A DNA stretch of 37,109 bases from Chromera velia (Eukaryota; Sar; Chromeraceae). This document shows, one piece after another, positions 1-11,800 of this stretch. The notes under the pieces are model-generated. The model had not been told where the DNA came from. It saw nothing but the letters and a program-made list of their open reading frames with translations, and did no database searches. Location of the stretch: positions 1-37,109 of the forward strand of contig JAHBMJ010000158.1 in the NCBI GenBank assembly GCA_018398765.1. Direction: 5' to 3'. Position numbers and translations under genes: made by a program. Numbering within the stretch: the first letter of the stretch is position 1; each line of letters starts with the position of its first letter.

Positions 1-600
1 CCCCGGGCCCCCCTCTCTCTCTCCCTCCCCCCCCCTCTCTCTCTCTCTGCCTGTGTGCCTCTTTTAAATTGCTTCTCTGTCTGTCTGTTTCTCTATTTTT
101 TTGGTTCTTTCTCTCCTGTTTTTACTGCGTATTGCTGCGTATACGTGAGAATGCGCCAACGGACGTTATATAAAGATGCCATTGGGCAGAGGTGCTTGGA
201 AAAAAACTTTGTCTAGTCGAAACAATACATGAATTTGATGAAAATTCATGCCCTGCATACTCAAGCCCGCTCTATGCAAAATATCTTGATTTCAATCACC
301 ATTTAGATGTCTAGTTTGCAGACCATGTTGTGGATCGCGTTGTTTTGATGCCTTATTTTATTTATATAACTGGAATAAACTAGAGAAGGGTTGTGTGGGG
401 TCGAATATCCCATGGTGGTGCTCCTCCTTCCAGTTTGGAAGTGCATGATCCAAAAGCCTGCCATTATATCGCTTTTGGATCAATAATTATATCATATCAG
501 GCTTTTAGACCGCTGCCAGTGTTGACATACACAAATAGTTATGAAAAGAACGGACAAACTCACCTGAAACTTTTTGTTGTAAGCTAGTTTTGATGTAGTA

Positions 601-690
601 TTTCAACTTATAAAAATAGTTAGAATAGTTGAATAGTTAGTTTCAACCTATAAAAATAGTTAAAATTTATATTAATAGTTGAATAGTTAT
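601..690. repeat. AT-rich tandem repeat with AATAGTT units
   Basis: Two imperfect copies of a unit beginning TTTCAAC(T/C)TATAAAAATAG lie side by side at 601-640 and 641-690. Each carries several AATAGTT words. The same word in opposite orientation builds the hairpin near 4030-4065. Confidence 0.7.
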
Positions 691-782
691 TATTTTCACT
701 ACTTTTTATGTGTAACTGATGATGATGATGATGAGGTGACTTAACCCGCCAGCCATCATATCCCAATAACAAAGGGCAGTCT

Positions 783-833
783 GTGAGCATTCATGCCATA
801 TTGCAAGCTAGGAGCACGCTAGCGAATGCTCAC
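783..833. repeat. Inverted repeat (10-bp arms) with a nested stem
   Basis: GTGAGCATTC at 783-792 is matched by its exact reverse complement GAATGCTCAC at 824-833. A second short stem, GCTAG at 807-811 with CTAGC at 819-823, lies against the right arm. It could form a hairpin. No function can be assigned. Confidence 0.6.
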
Positions 834-1497
834 CTAAAATGGCTGAACTTTAGGACTACTAGCCAGCAAAACACTGCTCCCCAGGATCGATCAGTCTAGT
901 CCTAGACATGCAGCAATGAGGGCACTGGCCTTTCGGGCATCCCTCTGAAGAAGAAGCAAGAAGTACCGCCTTATCCGCTCCAGGGACCTCGGCCTGCCCT
1001 ACCCCCCTACCCCGTCGTCTCACCTGGGAGGCCGAACAAAATTAAGGAACTTGTATAAAAAAGGACTATCCTAAGCTTCAGACCCCCTTCTCCTTTTCAA
1101 CCGCGCGCAACGCTTTCCAAAGTCACTGTGTCTCAAGTGGGAGAGGACTTCTAGGGGGGGACCTGCTGGGCTACATTGTAAAAGCCTAACCAACTCCGCC
1201 GAATACCATACTCCCCAGGCGGCCGAGGGGGAAAACGCCCAGGAACCCTAACGTAGCCTTTAGATACCTAAAGGAAGACACTACAACACAGAAGATTCTA
1301 AAAAGAAAGAGATATCCAACAGCAAACACTAATGCAGCAGAAAAACCTCCGACCAGCCCTTTCCCCCCGAAAGACAAGTCACCTCAATCTATAGATCTCC
1401 CCTTACCTCACTTACATCTATCACCCATTCTCTCTCTGCACGTCTTAAGCTCAGCCTGTCCATCTCCACCTAACTGTGTTTGTTTTCTCTCTTCCTC

Positions 1498-1517
1498 CCT
1501 CTCCTTTCCTTCTCTCT

Positions 1518-1559
<42 letters not shown>

Positions 1560-1625
1560 CTCTCTCTCTCTTTATATATATATATGTATATGTGTGTGTG
1601 TATATGTGTATATATGCATATGTGT
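1498..1625. repeat. (CT)n microsatellite followed by TA/TG-rich run
   Basis: A long CT-dinucleotide array runs to about 1573, followed by alternating TATA and TGTG sequence. Open frames over it, on both strands, are simple-sequence artefacts and not genes. Confidence 0.9.
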
Positions 1626-1993
1626 AGAACAATGCCTTTCTGTCTCTTTCCCCCCCTTTCTCTCATCTTCTCCCCTTGGACTCTCTTTTTTTCCTTCTTA
1701 TTTCTTTCTCTGTTTCTATACATCTTAAGTGCGGGCATGGATCTCCGCATACGAGGTGCTGGCACCACCAGGCCCTACCTGGTCGGAGGCTGATCCTCGC
1801 CTCACTTGAAAGTCTGTCTGTCCATGTCTATCGGTCCATCGTCTCGGTCTCTCTCAACAACGACCATCCCAACCCACTGGCTCTCCTTAGATGGACAACA
1901 AGCAAACAGAGAAGAAAGGAAGCAGACTTGGCCGCCGAGCAATTCTGATGGCTTGGCATGCATGACATTGTTTCTTCATCTGACACCTCCCCC

Positions 1994-1994
1994 N
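1994..1994. other. Single ambiguous base in a poly-C run
   Basis: One N sits inside a C-rich run and is an unresolved base call. Confidence 0.95.
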
Positions 1995-2033
1995 CCCAAA
2001 AGCGATGAGAAACAGGAAAAGGAGAAAAAGAGT

Positions 2034-2160
2034 CTTAAAAGAGAGAAAAAGAAATAAAGAAAGAAATACATAGAACAGAAAAGAGAAAAACAGAGAAGAT
2101 CGATCCCGTGGTATGAGCTTGAGACAGGTCAGTGATGCATAAGGCCCCGCTCCGGTGACT
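2034..2160 (+). repeat. Diverged direct duplication, copy 1
   Basis: A purine-rich stretch is followed by a unique tail around 2096-2130 that reads GAAGATCGATCCCGTGG and then TATGAGCTTGAGA. The same order recurs at about 2672-2795 with substitutions. The two copies flank the large GT array. Confidence 0.65.
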
Positions 2161-2231
2161 GCCCACTCTTTTTCTCTCATTCATAGTCTCAGGCTCTACA
2201 TCCTACCCCAAGCCACCCTGTTTTTTTTCCC

Positions 2232-2288
2232 CCTCTCTCTTCTTCTTCTTTCTTCTCTCTCTCTCTCTCTCTCTCTTATTCTCTGTGT

Positions 2289-2326
<38 letters not shown>

Positions 2327-2400
2327 CACCATGTATGTGTGTGTATATATATGTGTGTATGTGTGTGTGTGTGTGTGTGTATGTGTGTGTGTGTGTGTGT

Positions 2401-2439
<39 letters not shown>

Positions 2440-2552
2440 TGTGTGTGCATGTGTGTGTGTGTGTGTGTAACACTATGTGTGTATGTGTGTATATATATGT
2501 GTATGTGTGTGTGTGTGTATGTGTGTGTGTGTGTATGTGTGTGTGTGTATGT

Positions 2553-2615
<63 letters not shown>

Positions 2616-2658
2616 TGTGTGTGTATGTGTATGTGTGTGTGTATCTGTGTGTGTGTGG
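2232..2658. repeat. (CT)n then long interrupted (GT)n microsatellite
   Basis: A CT array at about 2232-2282 passes into roughly 375 bases of GT dinucleotides interrupted by TATG. Two similar islands, GTAACACCATGTATG near 2323 and GTAACACTATGTGTG near 2467, are each followed by TATATATATG. This suggests the array grew by duplicating longer blocks as well as by dinucleotide slippage. Long frames of Cys/Val or His/Thr repeats here are not genes. Confidence 0.92.
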
Positions 2659-2671
2659 AGAAAAGAGGTCC

Positions 2672-2795
2672 CGAAAGGGAGAAATAAAAAAGAAATACAG
2701 AGAGAAACAAAAAGAGAAAAATACAAAAGATCAATCTCATGGTACGAGCCTGAGAAAAAGGCAGGCAAGGATGTGATTCCCCCCAGGCCCACACT
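2672..2795 (+). repeat. Diverged direct duplication, copy 2
   Basis: This is the partner of 2034-2160. A purine-rich stretch is followed by AAAGATCAATCTCATGG and then TACGAGCCTGAGA. Confidence 0.65.
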
Positions 2796-2799
2796 GGGA

Positions 2800-4009
2800 C
2801 TCAAGAAGGCACACTTATGACATGTCCTTGCTATGCCGTCTCGTCCCTCCCCCTGGCCGTCTCCGCTCAGCAACACGACGAGATCCCCGCACAGTCCCTG
2901 CCCCACCCCCTCCTCCTCCCCCCAACTCCATCCCCAGCCCATCCATCTATTCCGTTAGTCCCTTCATCCTTGCCTCTACCCTCTTTCCCTCCACCCGGGA
3001 GTAGAAGCCCCACCTCATCCCCGTCGTCGCCCCACGGAGGGCCTCCACCAGAAAAGACTTGGTGATAGGGCCGTCGGGAGCACTCACGGAGACGGAAGGA
3101 GAAAAAAGTTAGAGACAGGGCCAAGAAGCCACAGTTACCGTAGCCTCAGGAGTGACGTCAGCTTCCCGTAAAACGCCAACACCCTCCCCGTCCCCTCCCT
3201 CCGTCTGCAAGACTTAGTCAGGCCGTGCACCCCCATCCACTCACCCGCTCACCCCCCCCTTCTCGCTCTCTTCATCCCGCCCTGAGCTACCCTGTATAGG
3301 CCTTCCCACCTGTACCGCTGCGCCCTGCCCACCTGGGATGTTGACTCAAACGTCAACCTTCCCGTGGGATCCAAAACCACGACCCTGGGGCGCTGACAGA
3401 AGCAGCAGCCGGCGTGAACCTCTGAAGGCGCTCAACGAGGTCTGTTTGGATACCCTGATGAGAGTCCTATGGAAGACCTAGAAGAAGAAACGGATTTATG
3501 AAAAGGGCAAAACCCCGTCTCCGTCTCTGTCTCTGGGGGGTGCCTATCGTCTAACCCGTTCTCCTTCGACGTTCATTCCAGAAACTGGCTGTAAGAAAGT
3601 TTTGCCCCCCGGCGTCGCTTCCGACAGGCAGACAGAGGTTTATCATGACTTGCAGGTACAAAGTTCATCTTCTTGAGGAGAGAGGCACAAACGAAAACAG
3701 AGGAGGAAAATTTAGTCAGAACGGCCTCAGTCGTCGGGAAGCATGACTTCAAAAGCCGCTCAGCAGTAGGCAGAAGACGTGTCGTAATCTTTTCAGCAAG
3801 AACCACTCTTGTTTCAGGTTTCATGGTCATCATCGTTATCTGAGCAGACTCTCAACACAAAACGAGAAGCCTGGAACGCGCTCAGAAGAGGAGCTCAAAC
3901 GAGACTGATACTCAACCAAAAGCTTTCAAAAAACCTCGAATGAGTTTCCCTCTCAGAGCCTGAGTGTACTCTTATCCGAGCAAGCGGTTTCGGTAAAACC
4001 CGAATTCCA
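2800..4009. other. Intergenic, no supported gene
   Basis: The sequence is pyrimidine-rich at 2830-3350 and mixed afterwards. The longest minus-strand frame at 3573-3833 (86 codons) matches nothing I recognise and lacks supporting context. I see nothing further in it. Confidence 0.5.
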
Positions 4010-4029
4010 CAACTATGCAAATAGTTGTA

Positions 4030-4065
4030 AAAATAGTCAAAATAGTCAACTATTTTAACTATTTT
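4030..4065. repeat. AT-rich hairpin (17-bp arms, one mismatch)
   Basis: The arms are 4030-4046 (AAAATAGTCAAAATAGT) and 4049-4065 (ACTATTTTAACTATTTT), separated by 2 bases. They are reverse complements except for one position. Just upstream, CAACTAT and ATAGTTG around 4011-4027 form another small stem. The words match the repeat at 601-690 in inverted orientation. Confidence 0.75.
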
Positions 4066-5387
4066 CATAGTGGCCGACCGATAGATGATGATTCTAACGT
4101 TATAGGATTAAAAGTAATTAAAAGTCTTAAATTTAGAACCGGACTTAGTATTATAACCTATCCTTTCCTAAACTTACTAAAATCACCTCCAATAAATTTT
4201 ATACTGATGGGTCTGCTTGACCGGGTTCACTATTAAAGAGAATCATTCTTTAATCATCTTTGATCAGTTTAATTATATTATAATGTTATACGCTTAGAGT
4301 CTCTGTTTTTTTATAGAAAGTTAACATCGGACCCTGTTGGACGCTACTATCTCAAGTAATCTCAAGTTTTTTTTTGAGTCAAATTTTCATCCTTCAGTTC
4401 GCCTCCCCGTCTTTCGGGAACCTTATCATGCCTTATCGACCGATGAACCGACCAATCGATCGAGGAAGCCGATCGAACACCTAATCTAGCACCCAACTTC
4501 CATCCCCCCCCCCTCATCTTCCCCTTCCGACTTTGAGGATTCATTCAATCAATTTAAGACCCCCCTTTCCTTCCTTTGGAAAAGTGGAAGAAAGAGGAGA
4601 AAAAAGGAACCCGCGATTGAGGCCCCCCCCTTCCTCTTCTCCCTCTCATTCTTCTGTCCTGATTTTTTTGCCCTTGCAGCAAATCTGCGGAGAACTTCTG
4701 GAGAGAACAGAAACCGGTTCGCTCAAGAAAATGTGGACAACGACGCTCGATACCAATGCACACTCCAACTGCCTGTCTCGAACGTACTCCTCCCCTAATT
4801 TATGCCTGGATCTTTCTTTGTGACTCTTGCAGAGCTGGACCCTTTCCAGCGGCGACTGAAAGGGCGAGGTGCCCCCCGCCCCCACCCCCTTCGCCCCTCC
4901 CATGGATCGACTTCTCTCTTAATTCAAAAATTTTGTTCTTCATGGCATGGCAACACGTTGGTTGAACTCTTCCTTCCTTCCTTCATTGATTGTCCGTCAA
5001 CTAAAGAAGAAGTAAGGGAAAAACTTTACTTACAATCAGAGAAAGAAAAACGCACAGAAACAAACAAGGACTCCATGGATCTTCGCATGAACAAAGACAC
5101 ACACAAACAAGCAACAAACAAAGTAAAAGGCACCCAGGCGCATGTACTACCCCCGCCTTTTTCCATTGTCGCTGTTCCGTCCGCTCTTTCAACCTTCGCC
5201 CTTCCCTTTCTTTCCCCGACAGACTTCCCAGTCCCCCCAACATTTTCATGCACTCCCACCCAAGTCGGTCACTCCCTTATCGGACGCAAAGATGCATTTA
5301 TTCACTCATTCATTCCTCCATGCACTCAATCCAGGCGGAAGACGAAAAAGACAGGAGTGTATCAGAAAAGGGAAAACGAGTAGAGAG
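4066..5387. other. Intergenic, AT-rich then pyrimidine-rich, no supported gene
   Basis: Positions 4066-4330 are markedly AT-rich and the remainder is mixed. Short open frames in all phases overlap one another and show no domain. An AATAAA on the minus strand at 5297-5302 lies about 500 bases downstream of the ligase stop codon. It could serve as a polyadenylation signal, but that is unproven. Confidence 0.45.
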
Positions 5388-5663
5388 AAAAACTTCGCAA
5401 AAATAAAGATCCAAAGAGGAGTACCAGATAGAGAAAAGGATCGAGGAAGGAAAGAAAACAGGAAGACGGAACAGCAAAAACCTCACTCCTGCGCTCACTT
5501 ATATGAATGAATGGATCAATGTCGGAAAAACTTCGCAAAAATAAAGATCCAAAGAGGAGTACCAGATAGAGAAAAGGATCGAGGAAGGAAAGAAAACAGG
5601 AAGACGGAACAGCAAAAACCTCACTCCTGCGCTCACTTATATGAATGAATGGATCAATGTCGG
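5388..5663. repeat. Perfect 138-bp tandem duplication (two copies)
   Basis: Positions 5388-5525 and 5526-5663 are identical by eye over the full 138 bases. The duplication lies 136 bases beyond the ligase stop, in the 3' flank or 3' UTR of that minus-strand gene. Perfect identity implies recent origin or an assembly error. Confidence 0.93.
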
Positions 5664-5798
5664 ACGGACAGACATGCGAGACGCAGCTGATTGAAGCTCG
5701 TCGAACTTGGTGACAGGCGAGATCCACAACTTGTTCTTGTCAATGTCAAGGAACGACTGACTGCTGACCGAGAGAGACAGAAAGATTCGAACGAATGA

Positions 5799-5991
5799 TC
5801 ACGAGAGCAAAAACGCGGCTTGTCCTTCCTCGATTGCCACCAGGAGTCTTTCCCTGAGCTTGTCCTTTGAGGAGTAAGAGGGAAGCTTCAGGTAGTTGGC
5901 ACAGGTCATCACTGAGGGCATAAACTTGTCCGCAGCGTCCGGACCTGAAGATCCAGAAGACCCTTCCTTCCTCACAACAGTTAACAGAGGC
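5799..5991 (-). CDS. UPL3: HECT ligase exon 18 (residues 4283-4346, catalytic Cys)
   Basis: It encodes [11 protein letters not shown], a short Ser/Gly linker, [20 protein letters not shown] and [20 protein letters not shown], followed by a TGA at 5799-5801. The Cys in [10 protein letters not shown] is the thioester-forming residue. The acceptor is CACGCAG, and the phase-2 junction gives an Arg codon. Confidence 0.93.
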
Positions 5992-8800
5992 CTGCGTGCA
6001 GACCGTCAGAGCGGATCCAGGAAGGAGGGAAGGAAGACGATAAGCGAATGCCGTAGGACTCAAAAGGGACAAACGCGGAGAGGGTGATTGAACGAGGGAC
6101 CCTACTCAAATCAAGTGACATGGCCAGGGGAACTCAGAAAGGCTGAGAGAGAGACAGGCAGACAGAGAGGGCAGGAAGGGAGAGAAGGAAGGAAAAACCT
6201 GAGCGAGGGAAAAAAGGACTGGGCGCAAGAAAAAGGAAAGCAAACAGACACACAGGAGAACAGGCAGACAGTCGGGAAGAAAGTCGGCCAAAGAGAAAAA
6301 GAGAGAGAGGGAGAGTGGGGGGGGGGGGAGAAGATAACAAAAAGGAGATGGAAAGAAAGGGCGAACCGAAGAACGGAGGTACCAGGAAAAGCGGGCAAAA
6401 ATAAAACCAGAGCGGAAGGAGAAAGCAAGCCGACCTCAGTCCTGCAAACCCGCTAGCAGGCAGTACAGCCGCCCCTGTGACGAAAGAGAGGAACCTCCTC
6501 CTCTGGGTCCCATCAAGCTCAGACAAAACTTCCAAAAGGAAGCGGTAGGGTGCAGACTCGGGACCATACCTGCATGTAAATTGACATGCATATACACATT
6601 CGTATCGATAGATGCGCATGATTCCTTATGCATTCATGCTTATGCGTGTACTTTTCTCTGCATTGAAGGATTTTCTTCCCCCCGAGCAGAAAACCTTACA
6701 TTGACGGCTTTCGATGAATCTGACAACACCGTCAGATGGAGGACGAGCGTGTTTCTTGGAAGATCTTTGCCTTTTTCTCCCCCTTCCTCCCCATGCACCT
6801 ACCCACCCACCCGTGTGCAGGCTTGATGTATGCAGCCAGGTGTTCGACCTGCCAGAACCTGGAGTCTTCCAGAGACTCTCCGGACAGGAGACGCCCGGAG
6901 AGCTCACTGAAGGAGAACATACGACAAGAATCCAGCCCCAGGAGGCAGCGGAAACCTTCACGAAATGCCCACACCTGAAGACATGCGGAGAAAGAGAGAC
7001 ATGAGCTGAAACGAGAAAGAAAGCAGGAATGTCGACTAACTAAAAGAGTCTCCAGAAAGCCTCACAGAGACCTTTTTAAGGGACTCAATCGCTGATCTTG
7101 TTTCCATCTTTCTGAAAGTCAGGAAACGAACAAGGGACTTGCAAACGGATAGAAGGAAATGCGGCAAGAAGCAGATATATGAATGCATACAGACAGCGAA
7201 AAGAAATACAGACCTGCAGGCGGACTCCCTCCAGAAGCGCGGCCCATGCGACCCTCCGTGAGTACTCCTCTACGTCTCCGTCCTCTCCTGTGACCACCCG
7301 GTCGTCTCCTCCCTCCACCAAAAGATAGGGCCTGTCGGGGGGGGCACCTGCAGGCATATGCGTTCACAGTTGCAAGTAGGCGGGTGAATCTCTGAACCGA
7401 TGGATTGTTTTGTTTACCTCTTTTTTCTTTCCCCCTTTTGGCACGTACACATACGTTTCTCATTATCAATCTGAGGAGCTTTTCGAGGAGAGAATTCGTC
7501 TGGGTGAAACAACGTTAGACGGCCAAATACAGAATTTATGCTGATGAAACAAAATCAGCTTTTTTTCAGGCAGTCAAAGCGTCAGACAATCCTGGCTACC
7601 AACCAGGAAGAGTGAAGTCCACGCAAAGCATCTCCAGCTCCTCCCCTCTTGACCTCATCGCCTTCATCTTCTGGACGGAACGGCAAAATTCCGGATCAAC
7701 CTGCGACACACACACAGACATCGACGAGAAAGTGTTTTTGCGACCTATGTTGTCTGAAAGGATAGAGAGGACGACAGAAACGCAGGAAGAAGAAGAGGTG
7801 GGGGAAAAGAGGCGAGAAGAAAGAGGGAGAAAGCGAAAGGCGTATCTACAACTCTGTCTGCCTCTCTGTCTCTCTATTGTGTTTGCATTCGCCCTGCCCG
7901 CTGAATTTTTGCGCCTGCTAACATGCCTGTATATTTGATATACACGCAGAGGTGTTGTTTTCCTCTCAACTACTTATGTACCTACCTGTGCCATATCGCC
8001 CTCACTCAGAGGATTATCGTACACCCCCATCGCCAATCTCCAGAACAAGGGGTGCAGACGGAGGTCAACCAGTCGCCCATCCATCCAGCACTTCGCTGCC
8101 ACCAGACCCAAAAGTTTGAAGTGTTTGAACAATTGGGACTCAAAAGTCTCCTCTGAGGGCCCACGCGACGCCGCCGCGTCTTTCTCCAGACGTCCACTGG
8201 AGCCACGACGCGTGACGGGTGCACCAGAGCCGCCGCCACCTGAGCCTGAAGAACCGGATGGTGCGGGCGGCACCGGTGACTGTTGTGCACTTGCAGTGGG
8301 GGGTAGCTTGGCGGTGGGGGGGTCAACAACCGGTCGCGGTCCCCCCCCAGCCGTCCCGACCCCACCTGTTGTTGCGGCGGCGGAAGAGGGAGGGGGTGGA
8401 GACGGAGCCGCGAAGGACGACGGCGGTGGGCGTGAGGCTGCCATTATCCCGGCGACGCCGCTTGGGGCCTGTGCCGGCACAGGGGGAGAGGGTCGGGTGC
8501 TCCCACCGATCCCCCCAGCTGCCGCCGCCGCCGCCGCTGCCGCTGCTGCTGCCGGGCCTGTCTGTACGCCTGTGGGAGGTATCTCGTGGGAGAGGATGAC
8601 GGAGCGAGCAACGTTGAAGGGGTCACACCTGCAGAAGTAAAGGTGCGAAGAAAAGCATTTTCAGTGCCAAGTTTGCGTGAAAACGAGGTGTCTTCAGAGC
8701 CAGCTGGCCAAATTTGCTGATTCAACAAGCACAGAGAGGAGAAATGTTGTGAAAAGCCACACAGACACACTTAACACAGAGTCACAAACAGTCACACACA

Positions 8801-8839
<39 letters not shown>

Positions 8840-11800
8840 AGAGAGTGAGAGAGAGAGAGCCTACAATAGACATGCAACGGCCACACACACAACCTACAAT
8901 AGACATGCAACGGCCACACAGACAACCTACAAGAGACAACGACAAAGCTGATGCATGCAGCTGAAACGAGGTAGGCAGACAGACATATTCCTAAATACAG
9001 ACGTGCAGGTCTCTCAATGCACTGACAGGAACACACGCACGGACGTACCTGTACGCCATTGGGAAAAGATACCCCTCCGGCACGCCCTCTCTGAACAGAG
9101 GGGGGTCCTTCTTCTCTCTCAAGAGATCCATAACCTGCACTCAAGTACACCCACAAAGAAAAACCACAAGACACGAAAAATGTCCCACTATATCTCGAAA
9201 AAAGACGTCCACTCTGATGCACAGTACCAGTGTCCATGTCAATGGAACACAGCGGAGAAAAATCAAGAACAGCAGGTCTGAAGGACGCTCATTGACTCGC
9301 CCACTCCCCTTCCAACTCACCTGAGCATAGAACTCCAGCGTGGGCCCCGACCCTGTTCCGACCTCATTGAAGTACTCAATTTCCAGCAGGGAGGCCTGCT
9401 TGGGGGCTGCGAAACCGTTCATCACCTGCAGCCAGCAGGACCCACGGCAGTCAGGGAAGGGGGAATGGAGGGAGGGGAGCAGGAGGGGGAAAGAATCACA
9501 AAACCGTACCCGGGTGGAATAAAAAAGTAGAATTAAAATGACACTCAACCTTTAAAGGTGGAACAGAGAAGCAAAAGGAGGCAGACAGTCAGACCAACAC
9601 AACCTCTACAATGTGTATGGAGGGGAAAGGGGTAAACACATCAGCTTCCCGCTCCAAACTGCTACTTCGATTTCTGTCCCTCTTTTGTTTACTTCCCGCC
9701 ATCGTCTTTCCTTCAAGACAGACAGTAGTGGAAAAAACCCAACCCTCTGGCTGCTGACCTTCCAGGCAGAATCCAAAAGGCGATTTCTCGCGATTCGCAC
9801 CTTCTGACGGGGGAGGGCCGTCACCTGCATGCGCCCATTCAAATAATCAGGGAGGGAGTGCGTAGCCACACACATCTACATTGTGGGAGTAAGCAGGTTG
9901 ATGCGAATGAGAACAAGCATCTATACACTTTATGTTTCAGACGAAGGAGGAACCTGGAAGGCAACCACCTCTACGCCAATCTCCTGAGCACGCGCAAAAC
10001 ATGCATGCCAGATGGAACGGTGAATACCGAAACAGGGTGCCTGAGAACCGCAACCAAACGAGCTGATGAAAATAAACAACCTCAAATGTCTGCCCTCATT
10101 TTCACGCTGAAGTAAGTGAGGTGCGGCACAGAAAAGCGCACGCAATTGTTCTTTTCCTTTTTCTACGTACATGCACGCAAGCCGGAATAGTCCAATAGGA
10201 AGAGAAGAGCACAGACTAAAAAAGCAATCCACTTTCTGACAAACCTACAGACCCACCCACCTGCATAACGTCCTGGAGCGTCTCTGTGACCCTCTTTGCG
10301 AGTGCAGACCCAGAAGCCTCACCTCCACCTCCGAAGCCGCTCCCTGCCCCGCCCGCAGCCCCTACACCAAGAAGAGACTGCAGGATTGCCGTCTCGCTTG
10401 CCGTAATGGCAGCGCCAGAGAGAGCGCCTGATCCACCACTCGCTGCCACTGGGGCCCCTGCCCCGCCCCGTGGTTGCCCCGCGCTCAGGTTGTCGCTGTT
10501 TGGTGAGGGGGAGGGGGCGTTTGTGGGAGATGGGGGGGACGCCCGAGGGGAAGATGCGGCGGCGCCTGCAACTCCCAATCCCAGCACTGTGCCCCTTCCC
10601 TGGTCTCTCTGCCCAGAGGCACTAGGGGGCGCCGCCGCATCCTGGACGCGCGTAGAAAACGCGGCCAACGCACGCGATGGGCCCTGTCCGAGATATTGAT
10701 GGAGACGCTTTCGCACCTCCATCGGGAAAAGGAAGGGACAGCAGACGGCAAGACGGGAAAGCCAGGCAGGCACTGTGCCTGAACAGACAACAAGAGGGTC
10801 GCAAAGTTGACGCACTGACTTGACAGTCAGCGCCGGAGAGCAAAACATCTCAGAAAGGTCAATGGACAGAGGAAGACGCGGCATCGCAGAAAACGATCCT
10901 GTCGAGATTCCTCCCCCCCCCCCTCCTTTGCTTGTTGCAAGCTTACTCCCACTCTTGCTAGCTAGTCGAGAGATACTGGGCCCCGGCACCGCTGTGTCTA
11001 CAATTCCTGATTCACCGTCCCCGTCTCCGTTCTTGACCTCAATTTCCATCTGCACAACACCCTCAGTCTGAACGACCCCGCTCTCTGCTTCAGCACCATC
11101 GGACAGTGCAACCACTGCCGCTGCCCGTTGAGCAAATGAGCACAACGCGTGCAGGGCAAACAGTAGTTGCAAGAGAGCTGCGAGGTCCTCGTCCCCGCCC
11201 AAAACGTCAGCCTCCCGCCGGAGAGGCGCAGGAAGGAGGGGCCGTCCGTCAGACGATACCAGAGCACCGCCAGAAAGGAGGGACGAGCTGATTGCCACAC
11301 CTGCTTTATCTCTGCTCCCGTTTGAACTGCCACGCGTGACATTCAAACCAGAGAGTGCACTCGCAGGACCTGAGCTTGATACGGATGCTGCTTGGTTCTT
11401 TTCCTTCTCTCTCTGTTCCTTCTCTTTCTTGGATCCAAACACGTCCAGCAACACTCGACGAAGACGCCCAGCTTCCTTTTCGGCTGTCTCTCCATCACCC
11501 TCCGAGGCCCCAACATTTTTGAGTGCCTTCTTCAGCGCTCTCTTTTTTTGCGAGAACGAAGCGGAGGCAGACGTGAGGGGAGAGGTCAGGTGGGCGTGAC
11601 TGCGGATCCAGGCGTCCCCTCCTCTGAGGAACTCAACACGTCCGGCAACTTCCAAAATCTGGGCTACCAGACGTGAAGTCTCAGACACAAGGGGTGGGGT
11701 GCAAGAGGTGGAGTCCTTCCCTTTCTCTTCTGCCTGACTGCTGGAGGAGCTAGACAAAGAGGGGGCAGAGAAGGACGAAATGGGGGTGGTCGAGAAAGGG

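Larger units (their letters stand above)
1..1450. other. Intergenic, no supported gene
   Basis: The first 60 bases are C/CT-rich low complexity. From about 120 to 720 the DNA is AT-rich, and from 740 to 1450 it has mixed composition. The open frames here are short, show no recognisable motif and have no convincing splice context. A GAT-trinucleotide run lies at about 717-734. Small repeats in this stretch are listed separately. It may be transposon-derived, but I cannot name an element. Confidence 0.6.

Noticed and set aside
1408-1793. Frames rich in Leu/Ser or Arg/Glu over the CT array
   Set aside because: Simple-sequence artefact, with no start context or conserved part.
2155-2942. Long frames of Cys/Val or His/Thr repeats on both strands
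   Set aside because: They are translations of the GT/CA microsatellite and have no other content.
3573-3833. Minus-strand frame of 86 codons as a separate small gene
   Set aside because: No recognisable family, no splice or codon evidence, and a chance frame of this length is common.
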